DNA of 21,144 bases from positions 1 to 21,144 of IMG/VR virus record IMGVR_UViG_3300001450_000410; one strand, 5' to 3'. This document shows positions 1-8,515 of this stretch, one piece after another. The position numbers and the translations under genes were made by a program. Numbering within the stretch: position 1 is the stretch's first letter; every line of letters begins with the position of its first letter. Origin of the DNA: a virus. Below the pieces are notes generated by a model. That model was not told the origin of the DNA, did not search any database, and worked only from the letters and a program-made list of their open reading frames with translations.

Positions 1-772
1 TAACTACAAATGTAGAATCAAACCACATAGCAAATCCACCTTTATTCATTAATTTGGGTTTACCCATTGGGGATTCTGCTTTTGCTGTCCATACTTTATT
101 AATACAAACTAAGGTATTAGTAAATGCTGATGATTCTTTTCTTGATAATGTAATTCTTTGATTAACACTATTTCCAAATTGAGTAGACATTGCACCTGCA
201 TTCCATTCATTATTATTTTTATTTGATTTTATAGACATTTCACAAGGAACTGATCCAATACTATCCCATAAGAATAATAAATCATAGGGTAAATTACCTC
301 GTTTTTGCTCATCCATTAAATCTAAAATAAACATAGCTACATCTTCTATACTATGGATTGTTTCTCTATCAGCATAAATAAATTCACCTTCAAAATTTGT
401 AATTTCTCCAGTTTCTTTATCCACTATTTCATTAAATTGTAAACCCATTTGTTTAGCATGTTCCCAGTTCCATTTCATTTCAGTAATAATGAATACAGGT
501 AGTATGTTTCTCTTTTGGGCTGATACTGCTGCTTCTAGCAGAGCAGTTGTTTTACCTGTATCTGAATGGCCTCTAAGTAAAACAATATGTCCTGTAGGGA
601 TACCTGGTATTGATGTAACATCTTGGAATGCCTTAGATAATGGAATCCATTCTTGATCTTTAAATTTAACGTTTTGTTTAAGTCCCTTTTTTTCTTTAAA
701 GGTGTTTAAATCAAATTTAGATTTTATTTCCTTGGAGACTGCCTCCGATAGCGATTTTTTAACTCTTGGCAT
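1..772 (-). CDS. uvsX: UvsX/RecA-like recombinase, N-terminal 257 residues (runs off the left edge)
   Basis: This is the strand-exchange recombinase used in phage recombination and recombination-dependent replication; it would coat ssDNA and pair it with a homologous duplex. The frame is open from the ATG at 772 to the window edge without a stop. Visible motifs are a Walker A GHSDTGKT at residues 68-75, a glutamate (E98) in the place of the RecA catalytic Glu after a hydrophobic strand, and a Walker B strand LLFLWDS at 165-171. T4 UvsX is about 390 residues, so roughly the last third is missing from the window. The GKT Walker A is more RecA-like than the diverged T4 UvsX loop. It starts 11 nt after the stop of the SSB gene, consistent with one operon. 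A general RecA-fold ATPase of another type is less likely given the SSB and polymerase neighbours. Confidence 0.85.
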   Translation of the reverse strand, partial: MPRVKKSLSEAVSKEIKSKFDLNTFKEKKGLKQNVKFKDQEWIPLSKAFQDVTSIPGIPTGHIVLLRGHSDTGKTTALLEAAVSAQKRNILPVFIITEMKWNWEHAKQMGLQFNEIVDKETGEITNFEGEFIYADRETIHSIEDVAMFILDLMDEQKRGNLPYDLLFLWDSIGSVPCEMSIKSNKNNNEWNAGAMSTQFGNSVNQRITLSRKESSAFTNTLVCINKVWTAKAESPMGKPKLMNKGGFAMWFDSTFVV

Positions 773-783
773 ATAACTTTAAT

Positions 784-1617
784 TTAAAATGGTAAATCGT
801 CATCCTTAAACAAATCATCAAATTCATCTGATTTTGCTTTTTTAGGAGTACCTTGGGATGATAGACTAAATGCTTTTTCTTCTTTAGCAGGTTTATCTGC
901 TTCAAATGGAGTAGCAGGCTCTGATGAAATAGATCCTTCTTCATCTTCACCACCTGTTAAGAAACCTTGTAATTCCTCTTTTAGTTTATCGTATGTGTAT
1001 TTAAATCTTTCTTCTAGTAAGATTGGTTGATTTTCTAACCACGTTTTTATTTGATTAGCATCTTCACTTAATGGTGTTTGTTTAGGTTTTGGTCTTAAAC
1101 TAAGAGCAAATCCTGGTCTGTCTACTACTTTAGAAGCATTAACAACAAAATCATAACCTTCTGCCATATTTGTAAAATCACCATAATCTTCATCATCTGC
1201 AATTGATAGTAATTCCATGTATATAGTTTTACTAAATTCAAATAAACGAACACCTTTTTCTTCTTCTCCTCTAACAATAACAGGAGCAAATACTCTCATT
1301 TTAGGATCTAGTTTTTTAGCTAGTCTCCAATTTTCAGAGTCACTTGTTGTTCTTAATTTTTTAGCAAAATCAACGATTGGGTCTTCCTCGCCCCAATTGT
1401 TTAATGCTACTATTGGAAATTTTCCAATCCCATAATGCATGAATATTTCTTGAAAGGGGTTTGTTTTGTTTAGTTTTGAAGGTACGAACCTTATTTGGTA
1501 TTTTCCTTCTTGTCTTGGTTTCCAGTAAATTAAAGTATAATCTTTTTTTTCTGTGTTTTTTGGTTTGGTGTCCTGATTTAAGGAGGCCAAACGATTTTTG
1601 ATCGCGTTTAAATCCAT
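784..1617 (-). CDS. 32: gp32-type single-stranded DNA-binding protein
   Basis: A 277-aa protein that would bind and protect ssDNA during replication and recombination. It has the layout of T4 gp32: a short basic N-terminus (1-25) suited to cooperative binding, an OB-type core (about 27-215) rich in aromatic and basic residues, then a low-complexity acidic tail (222-277). The tail ends in DDDLPF, almost the tip of bacterial SSB proteins. T4 gp32 binds zinc through His and Cys residues in its core, but this protein has no cysteine at all, so that zinc site is lost. It lies between the polymerase-side genes and the recombinase, a classic partner set. The leader carries a Bacteroidetes-like promoter candidate. 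The assignment rests on size, acidic tail and context; the fold cannot be proven by eye. Confidence 0.82.
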   Translation of the reverse strand: MDLNAIKNRLASLNQDTKPKNTEKKDYTLIYWKPRQEGKYQIRFVPSKLNKTNPFQEIFMHYGIGKFPIVALNNWGEEDPIVDFAKKLRTTSDSENWRLAKKLDPKMRVFAPVIVRGEEEKGVRLFEFSKTIYMELLSIADDEDYGDFTNMAEGYDFVVNASKVVDRPGFALSLRPKPKQTPLSEDANQIKTWLENQPILLEERFKYTYDKLKEELQGFLTGGEDEEGSISSEPATPFEADKPAKEEKAFSLSSQGTPKKAKSDEFDDLFKDDDLPF

Positions 1618-1643
1618 TTTTGTAACTTTTTAAATATAACAAT

Positions 1644-1675
1644 TAAATATACGAATTAAATAACTAATATCCAAA
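1644..1675 (-). promoter_or_regulatory. Candidate Bacteroidetes-type promoter before the SSB gene
   Basis: Read on the minus strand there is TTTG (1675-1672), a 20-nt spacer, then TATATTTA (1651-1644), 26 nt before the ATG. This is close to the TTTG / TAnnTTTG pair described for Bacteroidetes vegetative promoters, with the last G replaced by A. The same 12-mer GTATATTTAATT occurs just before the DNA polymerase ATG. In DNA this AT-rich the match could be chance. Confidence 0.4.
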
Positions 1676-2110
1676 CTAAAGTTCTATTATTTTATGTATT
1701 TTGGTATTAAGTTGTTTTAACTCATTGTGTTGTGTTAGTAAAATACAATTTCTATAGTGTTGCCAATCTATTGGAAATTTGGTGTCTACTACTCCACCAT
1801 TAAGACTTTTAATAAGCTCATTTAGAGCATTTATTGTATATAAGGTATTAGTTTCTTTTTTACGATGAACTAAAATTGTGTTTTCTGGGATTTCACTTAT
1901 ATTACCCTGGTCAACGTTATAAGTCAGAACATATTCATTATTGCTTTTTATATATAAAGCAAACATCTTGTTATACATTATTGAGTATTTAGAAGAGAGA
2001 CTTTTAACTAGTCCCTCCAACTCTTCTAATGTTGTAAAAGTGCAAAATAATTTGTTGTTCAAATCGCTAATATTATATGGATTATCAAAATCGTAATCCG
2101 ACTTATACAT
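1676..2110 (-). CDS. Conserved-looking unknown protein between DNA polymerase and SSB
   Basis: Function not recognised. About 144 aa if started at the ATG at 2110, one base after the polymerase stop and with AGGA about 10 nt upstream. An ATG at 2146 would give 156 aa but a 35-nt overlap with the polymerase. The protein is soluble-looking, with no signal peptide or membrane segment. It has an N-terminal acidic/aromatic stretch, a helical region around EELEGLVKSLSSKY and a C-terminal part with W, Y and N followed by a basic helix. It sits directly between the polymerase and the SSB and probably shares their transcript, so a replication accessory role is plausible but unproven. Confidence 0.7.
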   Translation of the reverse strand: MYKSDYDFDNPYNISDLNNKLFCTFTTLEELEGLVKSLSSKYSIMYNKMFALYIKSNNEYVLTYNVDQGNISEIPENTILVHRKKETNTLYTINALNELIKSLNGGVVDTKFPIDWQHYRNCILLTQHNELKQLNTKIHKIIEL

Positions 2111-2111
2111 A

Positions 2112-3380
2112 TTAACTTTGTCCTGTAAAATCATAGTTTGTTCCATGTTTAATTTTTGTTTTTAAATCGTGTTTCTCAAACACTTTTAATATTTTTTTTA
2201 TTAATTCTTTTTCATCATTATCTATATCTAACAAAAATGCGTCATAGGTATATAATACTAATTTTGTGTTATGATTTTTTAATAACTTTATAATCTCCCA
2301 TAATATACGAACATTAGTTGACGTCTCCAAATTTTGTAGCAAATAATTAAATAACTTTTGTGGGTTCATGTTATCTAATTTATCTCTTTCAAACCTATGT
2401 TTTGATATTGGACATTCTATAAAACCCTCATTTTGAAATTGATTCCATAATTTATCTACGTACTTTTGTATTTTTTTAAAATACGGTAGATCCTTATACT
2501 GATTAAAAACACCGCCGTAAAGCTGTTTAAATGTAAGTTCTTTAGCCTTTTTATAATCCACCCTATACATTTTAGCGAATGAGGCATGGATGTCATCAGT
2601 ATCAAACTTATAATGAATAAGATGGCTGGCAAGAGTAGGATGGTAAGCAGAAATATCAATTTCAAAAAATCGATCATTACGTGGGATAAAGGCTTTACGA
2701 CATTCATTTTCTTTATTTAAAGCAGCAAAGTTGACTCCTCCAAATCTATTAGAGGGTCTTGTGGTGGTTGTTCTGTAGTTATATTGTGTGTATACTTTAT
2801 TTCCCCAATCTTGGTTGAAGTGCTTTTTGAATAATTCGGGGGTAACTTGTATACCATTCCTTTCAATGGAGTTGAATACCAGTGGTACTCTGTTGTTGTA
2901 AAATTCGTTAATGGGTTCATTAAAATATTGTTTTAAATTATTATAATTTTTTTCACACGTTTCATAATGTTTAACTATAGGAATAATTCTATTTATGTCT
3001 AATTTTTCTTTATTTTTTTGTGTTAAAATTTGATGAGCTTTTGTAGTTTCCATCTCATATTCTGGGAGATGTAAAGAAATATCTATTAAATTCTTATGCA
3101 CATAAAAATGTAAAAATTCCTTTTTTCCCCAAACATATAACGTATCATAGCTATTAATTAATTCAACAATATATTCGTTATTTAAACGTAAAGTTTCACT
3201 ATGGTTTATAGCTATAATATAACCCTTAGTCGCATTTAAGGGACGTATATAAACTAAACTAATAGATGTTTTTACAGGGTGGGTTTTATAAGAATATGGT
3301 ATAACTTCTATATAAGCTTCTTTATAACCTTTGTTGTAAAAATCTTTTAGTTGATCTAAATTTTCAACTATATAAAACAT
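2112..3380 (-). CDS. Family A (PolA-like) DNA polymerase, short form
   Basis: A 422-aa phage replicative polymerase candidate. The template-binding segment with TTTRPS...NFAALN is at about 205-222. Motif A is DISAYHPTLASHL from D242. Motif B is K280-x3-F284-x3-YG (288-289), matching K758/F762/Y766 of E. coli Pol I. Motif C is YTYDAFLLD with D380. Both catalytic aspartates and motif B are kept. Pol I motif A is DYSQIELR and motif C is VHDE; here the steric-gate Glu becomes His247, and His and Glu of motif C become Tyr379 and Ala381. The first 170 residues have the length and strand pattern of a reduced DnaQ-like exonuclease domain (AYIEV at 22-26), but no clear DxE or other exonuclease acids, so proofreading is probably lost. 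T4 itself uses a family B enzyme. Rhodothermus phage RM378, another T4-related myovirus, is known to have a family A polymerase split from its exonuclease, which makes this assignment reasonable. Confidence 0.85.
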   Translation of the reverse strand: MFYIVENLDQLKDFYNKGYKEAYIEVIPYSYKTHPVKTSISLVYIRPLNATKGYIIAINHSETLRLNNEYIVELINSYDTLYVWGKKEFLHFYVHKNLIDISLHLPEYEMETTKAHQILTQKNKEKLDINRIIPIVKHYETCEKNYNNLKQYFNEPINEFYNNRVPLVFNSIERNGIQVTPELFKKHFNQDWGNKVYTQYNYRTTTTRPSNRFGGVNFAALNKENECRKAFIPRNDRFFEIDISAYHPTLASHLIHYKFDTDDIHASFAKMYRVDYKKAKELTFKQLYGGVFNQYKDLPYFKKIQKYVDKLWNQFQNEGFIECPISKHRFERDKLDNMNPQKLFNYLLQNLETSTNVRILWEIIKLLKNHNTKLVLYTYDAFLLDIDNDEKELIKKILKVFEKHDLKTKIKHGTNYDFTGQS

Positions 3381-3381
3381 T

Positions 3382-3393
3382 AATTAAATATAC
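3382..3393 (-). promoter_or_regulatory. GTATATTTAATT element abutting the polymerase start
   Basis: The 12-mer GTATATTTAATT, identical to the one before the SSB gene, ends one base before the ATG. No proper TTTG element lies at the expected distance upstream. If it were a -7 element the transcript would be leaderless or start inside the gene. It is recorded because it is an exact copy of the SSB-leader element. Confidence 0.25.
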
Positions 3394-3404
3394 AAAAAAT
3401 ATTT

Positions 3405-4244
3405 TTAATATCCACCTCCTCCACCACTTGGAGTAAATGAAGTTAGTGATGAAGGAGATGATGAAGGTAGTGTTTGTTGGGTTCTAGTAGTAATAATAGA
3501 AGAATTTATTTTAATTAAAGGGATATCTTTCCCTTCTCCGTGATATTTTCCAGTCATAAAATTTCCATTTTTCATTTGGTGAAAAAATCCTACATAATTT
3601 GTTCTATTAGGAAGTAAAAATTCCCCTCCTTTAGTTTCTAAATAGTTAGGGGGGATTTGGGAAGTTGAAAAATTATTTTGAAAATAGTTTACAAAACCAA
3701 ACCAACGATACCTTTTTTCAACTAATTCAACTGTTTTTTTATTAGCTGAGATAATTTGACCCCTTAATGACCATATCAGTTTAACACTATTATACAAATT
3801 AAAGGCAATATCTAAAGATTTTTTTTGTAACAGATTGTAATCTGATGAGGAAATTTCATAATATAAAAACTCATTATTTCTTTTAACAAAATACCTTTCA
3901 TATTCTCCCTTTGCTAAATCTTGAGGAGATGGGGTTGATTTAATTGGATTAGGGACAGAACGAGGAGTAATTGGTTTATTATTATAGTTTCTAACATATG
4001 CAGATTGTACAATATCAGGATTACTTCCCTCAAAGTCTTCTGTGGTTTTATTAAGATTAACATTATTCCCACTAAAAATAGTAAGTAAAACTCCCCCTGT
4101 TCCTACTGAAGTTTTTCCTGTAAACTTTTTTCCTTTTGAAGTTTCATAGTAATATCCCGTATATGATTTTCCTGTAGTAGAAAGATAATATTCTGTTCCA
4201 TTAGTATATAGATTTTCTTTTATTTGAGATTTAGGATAGTACAT
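3405..4244 (-). CDS. Probable virion/baseplate accessory protein with duplicated YTG-TGK motif
   Basis: Family not firmly recognised; 279 aa. Two related segments are visible: 18-45 (EYYL...SYTGYYY...KKFTGK) and 208-234 (EFLL...NYVGFFH...NFMTGK), about 190 residues apart. Each has an aromatic-Gly turn followed by a TGK turn, a pattern typical of beta-rich phage structural proteins. Between them lie a Pro/Ser-rich linker (90-110) and a helical region (112-192). The C-terminus is Ser/Thr/Pro-rich and ends in five glycines and a tyrosine. No signal peptide or membrane segment. It follows the giant hub-peptidase gene after the structural genes and just before the replication block, which suggests a tail or baseplate attachment role (inference). 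Confidence 0.7.
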   Translation of the reverse strand: MYYPKSQIKENLYTNGTEYYLSTTGKSYTGYYYETSKGKKFTGKTSVGTGGVLLTIFSGNNVNLNKTTEDFEGSNPDIVQSAYVRNYNNKPITPRSVPNPIKSTPSPQDLAKGEYERYFVKRNNEFLYYEISSSDYNLLQKKSLDIAFNLYNSVKLIWSLRGQIISANKKTVELVEKRYRWFGFVNYFQNNFSTSQIPPNYLETKGGEFLLPNRTNYVGFFHQMKNGNFMTGKYHGEGKDIPLIKINSSIITTRTQQTLPSSSPSSLTSFTPSGGGGGY

Positions 4245-4248
4245 TTAT

Positions 4249-4258
4249 TATAAATATT
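4249..4258 (-). promoter_or_regulatory. Recurrent AATATTTATA motif before the 279-aa gene
   Basis: Coding-strand AATATTTATA, 4 nt before the ATG and directly after the stop codon of the hub gene. One of eight copies found before structural genes. At this spacing a promoter would produce an essentially leaderless transcript. Confidence 0.4.
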
Positions 4259-7200
4259 TTAAGTTGGGAAACTATCATTTACCATGTTATGTACATAATC
4301 TATTAAAATTTGTTTATCAGGGTATTGTATATGAAGGTGAATATTTGGAGAATATTTAGCTCCTGACATAAAATTAGATTGTCTAGCTAATAATGTACCT
4401 TTTTTAACAGTATCTCCTTTATTAACAAGAGCATTATTCGTATCCATATGTAAAAGTTTATATATTTTCCCATCATGATCGGATTTAATTTCAATTGCAG
4501 AATCTTGACCATTTTTATAAAAACCTAAAAATGATATCTTTCCGTCAACTGGAGATGGAACATATGGGGATATTGTTTCTGTCCCATCTTCTGTTCTTTT
4601 TAATACCATATCATACATGTATTCTCCTCCTTGTCTTCCTGTTTTAGACCATCCCCCTGATACTTGTTTTGAGTCATCTTCCCATACAGAATAAGAATGG
4701 TGTTTTGTTAAATCATAAGCTGAGGAAATTGCTTTGCTTCCTTTTATAACTTTCCACGCTCCTGCTTTTGTTGGAGGTGGGGTAGATTCATATTCAGGTC
4801 CTGGTCCTTCACTTGCCGGTTTTGGATCTGAAGAATTAATAAGTTCAGCTTCTGGAAGAATTTCTTGAAGAATATCTGGGGTTGAGATTCTTTTTTGAAG
4901 TTTTCCATCTGTTGCTATTATGGATTTGCTAGTAGCTATGGTATCTAAATGAGTAACCCAATCATTACCTGAAAGTTTATGGTTAATTCCTGTTACTAAA
5001 AATTTTAAAGTTTCAGGATAATTAGTTGGTAAAAATCTTGTATCAACATTTAATCTTTGATAAATTTTAATCCCCCCTAAACCATCAAGATCAAGATTTA
5101 AATTAAAAGGTAAAAATCCTACTGAACTTTCTAACCCCTCAGATTGTTCTTCTTCTTCTGATATTTTTGCTTGACAAAATACATAAAAATTATGAAATGT
5201 ATTTTTTTGAACTTCTATAGCATCTGTATTAATTGTTAAATCTGCATTAAATCCTAAAAGTGTTACTTTGTTTGATGATTTAGTCATACTAGCATAATCT
5301 TCAATTACTTGGGCATTTTGTGTTATTAAGGAATCTGGGTCAGATATTGCATCTACTACTTCATTTTTAAACCTATCATGGATACCAACATTCCATTTTG
5401 AAAAGGCTGTTGCTTCGGCTCCAGGAATAGATCCATTAGCCGTTGCTCCTATAGTAATCATAGTAGCATAATTTTTATCAATTTGGGTATTTAAACCTAC
5501 TTTTCTAATAAAATTAGAACCCTCTTCATTATATCCAAAAGTCCCTAATGTTTCTTCTTTAAATGAAGGTTCTAATCCTAATAATTTTGATATTTTTTCT
5601 ATATTTGGTATAGCAGTTTGGTCTATAATTTGAACAGTGTTTCCTGAATAAGATTTTTCATTAAAATATGATGAATCTTTTTTTGGAGTTTCACTAGTAA
5701 TTCTAGGTTCTAAATTATTTAACCCCCCCATACATTCATTAATGTCATTACATATATCTTGTAATACCTTAAAACAACTTAATTCATTGTTTGAGTCAAC
5801 CCCATCAAATATTTCTTGTATTCTATTAAAATTTAAATATATATTCATTGGACTACCCCATAAACTCCATTCTCCATCTATAGGTGCCCCGGTTAGAAAA
5901 TTTTTTAGTTCTGGGAAAACTTTACTTTTTTCTTTTAGATCCTTTTGCTGTTTTTTAAAATCTTCTTCATCTGCAATTTTTTTATAGAATTCATTTTGTT
6001 CTGAATATGTTCCCTTTGATACATCTGAAGATCTAAAAGAACTATTACCCACAATCATTTTTCTTGGGTCTAATGAAATACTATTATCTACAGCATAGCA
6101 TATATTTGTACTAGAATCTGTATCTATAGTTAATATAGGATTGTTAGTACCTTCTATTTTTGGGAAAATTCTTTCTTGTAAAAAATCTAAAAAAGTTCCT
6201 AATCTAATATAATAGGAATATTGAGGTTCACTTATAGTTAAAGATACAATATCAACCTGATGACTTTCTGAACGTGAATCATTGTATGGAGGAAATAAAC
6301 CTGCTTCATTCCACTCTTCTATCATAGTGCTAACTATTTTCCCTCCTTCTTTTTTATTTCCAATAGTTCCCGCATATACAGGGTCAGGATCATCTTCAGC
6401 AACTTTTAATTGACCTGCTTCAAAATCATATACTTGGGCCTCTAGGCTAGGATTAACTATAAATAAGGGTATATCCCCAGCAACAAAAGTATTACCAGAT
6501 GTTTCAAAAGTTGAATTTCTTATTTCTTCTAACCTTTGTCTTTCACTAGCTACTTTTGCTAGTTCTGTATTTGGTTTTACTGTATCAAAATATCTAATAT
6601 TGTATAAATATTCTCTTACTCTATTTTTTCCTCTTTGTTCAGTATCTAATTGAAATTGTGATTTTTCTGCAACATCATCATCTGGGACAGAATCTGCTTC
6701 TGGGTCACCTGCAGAAAAATCATCAGAATCAGTAAAATTAACATTTAAATAAAAATATCTAAAAATTACAAAGACTAATTCCATAAATGAATCAAAATCT
6801 ATATTATTCATTAAAAACTTTTGTTGGTCAAGTTGAATAGAACGTAAATAATTATGATGTGCAACAAAAGTATAATATTTAATGTTATGTGGAAGATAAT
6901 TACTATCATATACGTCTCCTTTTTCACCTATTCTGTAATAATATTGATCTAAAGAAGGAGAATAAAATAATTTTTGTCCATCACTTAAGATTTGAGCATC
7001 TGATGTCCAGGTATAAACAGGAATTCCAAGTGAATTATAATATGCTACATAATTAACTCCTTTTATTTCTTTATCTCTTTCATCCCTCAGATTTTTTCCA
7101 TCCCTAAAATTAATTGCTCTTTTTTGATCTCCTACTAAAACAGATAAGGCGGTTGCCCCCACTGTAGGGTAATTAAGGTTAGCTGCTTGTGTAGCTAAAA

Positions 7201-8515
7201 TTAAAGGAAATAATACATTATTAGAATAACCTGAAATATCAGAAAAACCCCCCAAACCTTCTTGTTCTACTGCGGGTTCAAAAGTAAATTTTAGAGCATA
7301 TCTGATGACATCTTCTAAAATATTATTAATTTCTTGTTGAGCTTTTTGAGGCGTAAAAGTCTGAGAGCCATCTTTATTTGGAATTTCAAAAGTAACACCC
7401 GCAGGGTACAAATAAGTCATAAAATCATTAGGAAAAGTTAAAGTAGTTAGCCAATCTGTAATTCCATCACCTAATGCATAGTCTACCATAAGAGGACCAT
7501 TACCTGATTTAGCTAAATCAAACCACTCTCTTATTTGGACATCTAAATCTTGATATACAGTGTAAAATTGATCTTCTGAAAGACTTAAACCCCCACCAGT
7601 TTCAGAAATTGTTTGTTTAACTAATCTAGAAATTTCTAAAGCTTCTTGAGCAGATAAACCTTCTGTATTTGTTGGAGGAAGATTCATTTTTAATGATTCA
7701 ATAACATCTCCTAAACTCATTATTTCTAGTTTAATGTTATAAGACCCATCCGTTTCAAAGCTCCAAGTAAAATTAGATATTACTCCAAAAACCCCTTCAT
7801 AATTTCCTCCTGATCTTTCTCTTCTTTCTTCAATTTCTGGGAGCCATTTTTGGTAATCAGATTTATCAAAATTATCATCAAACCAATTTTCATCATTTAT
7901 TAGTGATTGATCTGCTGTTGTAAAAGATTCATTATTATCATAGTATTTACTATACCCAAACTCTAACATTACTGAATAACCTAATCTTAGGTATAAAACA
8001 TCAATTACATCAAATTGATATTTATTATGAGCTTTTATTGTAACTGAGGCTTTTTTAATAGAACCTCTATTTAAGGTTTTTACTTCGGCTTCTACTATTC
8101 CTGGCATTGGTGAAAAACCAAAATCACCATCATTTCCTCCAAACCCACCTACCCCATAAGCACCAAATGTTCCACCTTCAATACCTGCTCTATCACTATA
8201 TGTTGCACCCGTAGGATCAAAATCTTCAGTAAAAGTATTACTAATTAAACCATTCCATAAAATATTACCTCTTGCTAAAGATTTTCCTAAAGGTACTCCT
8301 TCTACTAAAGGGTTACCTTTAAGTAAATCCATTCTTTGTTTATCTAGGCTTACTCCTGATGCTAATTTTACCCAAGAATTTCTAGAATTAAGATATTCAA
8401 TTTCTTCTAGAGTTCTTGTGTCATTAAGTAAAGCTCCTGATCCATGAATTTTTTGTCGGACTTTTATTTGTTTTTGGACATATTCTTTAAATGGTTCTCC
8501 TAATATATTTCCCAT
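4259..8515 (-). CDS. Giant baseplate hub protein with C-terminal M23-type peptidase domain
   Basis: A 1418-aa baseplate hub, combining the role of T4 gp27 with a cell-wall-degrading domain that replaces gp5 lysozyme. The N-terminal part (about 130-270) has the hub-type strand pattern ending in VLYLRLGYSVMLEFGYSKYY. A middle part (about 750-830) has ISEPQYSYYIRLGTFLDFLQ and SISLDPRKM. Before the peptidase lies LKFLVTGINHKLSGNDWVTHL, typical of hub proteins. A Pro/Glu/Ser linker leads to a beta-rich M23-like domain (about 1275-1410) with VDGKISFLG, LLHMD (H1356) and HLH (1393-1395). The usual HxxxD zinc motif appears as ExxxD (E1298, D1302), so one ligand is altered. It starts 3 nt after the LysM gene, so the two are probably translated together. 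Hub identity is fairly safe; peptidase activity is uncertain. Confidence 0.8.
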   Translation of the reverse strand: MGNILGEPFKEYVQKQIKVRQKIHGSGALLNDTRTLEEIEYLNSRNSWVKLASGVSLDKQRMDLLKGNPLVEGVPLGKSLARGNILWNGLISNTFTEDFDPTGATYSDRAGIEGGTFGAYGVGGFGGNDGDFGFSPMPGIVEAEVKTLNRGSIKKASVTIKAHNKYQFDVIDVLYLRLGYSVMLEFGYSKYYDNNESFTTADQSLINDENWFDDNFDKSDYQKWLPEIEERRERSGGNYEGVFGVISNFTWSFETDGSYNIKLEIMSLGDVIESLKMNLPPTNTEGLSAQEALEISRLVKQTISETGGGLSLSEDQFYTVYQDLDVQIREWFDLAKSGNGPLMVDYALGDGITDWLTTLTFPNDFMTYLYPAGVTFEIPNKDGSQTFTPQKAQQEINNILEDVIRYALKFTFEPAVEQEGLGGFSDISGYSNNVLFPLILATQAANLNYPTVGATALSVLVGDQKRAINFRDGKNLRDERDKEIKGVNYVAYYNSLGIPVYTWTSDAQILSDGQKLFYSPSLDQYYYRIGEKGDVYDSNYLPHNIKYYTFVAHHNYLRSIQLDQQKFLMNNIDFDSFMELVFVIFRYFYLNVNFTDSDDFSAGDPEADSVPDDDVAEKSQFQLDTEQRGKNRVREYLYNIRYFDTVKPNTELAKVASERQRLEEIRNSTFETSGNTFVAGDIPLFIVNPSLEAQVYDFEAGQLKVAEDDPDPVYAGTIGNKKEGGKIVSTMIEEWNEAGLFPPYNDSRSESHQVDIVSLTISEPQYSYYIRLGTFLDFLQERIFPKIEGTNNPILTIDTDSSTNICYAVDNSISLDPRKMIVGNSSFRSSDVSKGTYSEQNEFYKKIADEEDFKKQQKDLKEKSKVFPELKNFLTGAPIDGEWSLWGSPMNIYLNFNRIQEIFDGVDSNNELSCFKVLQDICNDINECMGGLNNLEPRITSETPKKDSSYFNEKSYSGNTVQIIDQTAIPNIEKISKLLGLEPSFKEETLGTFGYNEEGSNFIRKVGLNTQIDKNYATMITIGATANGSIPGAEATAFSKWNVGIHDRFKNEVVDAISDPDSLITQNAQVIEDYASMTKSSNKVTLLGFNADLTINTDAIEVQKNTFHNFYVFCQAKISEEEEQSEGLESSVGFLPFNLNLDLDGLGGIKIYQRLNVDTRFLPTNYPETLKFLVTGINHKLSGNDWVTHLDTIATSKSIIATDGKLQKRISTPDILQEILPEAELINSSDPKPASEGPGPEYESTPPPTKAGAWKVIKGSKAISSAYDLTKHHSYSVWEDDSKQVSGGWSKTGRQGGEYMYDMVLKRTEDGTETISPYVPSPVDGKISFLGFYKNGQDSAIEIKSDHDGKIYKLLHMDTNNALVNKGDTVKKGTLLARQSNFMSGAKYSPNIHLHIQYPDKQILIDYVHNMVNDSFPT

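Noticed and set aside
759-953. Minus-strand 64-codon frame at the SSB/recombinase junction
   Set aside because: Lies in another frame of the acidic SSB tail and the recombinase start; Lys/Leu/Gln-rich translation is a composition artefact.
2456-2920. Minus-strand frames of 83 and 67 codons inside the polymerase gene
   Set aside because: Alternate frames of a gene whose main frame carries all polymerase motifs.
3411-3425. GGAGG strings upstream of the polymerase ATG as a Shine-Dalgarno
   Set aside because: They are glycine codons of the preceding gene and lie about 35 nt from the ATG, too far to act.
5723-5729. G7 run (coding strand) in the hub gene as a second frameshift site
   Set aside because: The main frame continues open for hundreds of codons on both sides with hub-like sequence, so no shift is needed; no overlapping gene begins there.
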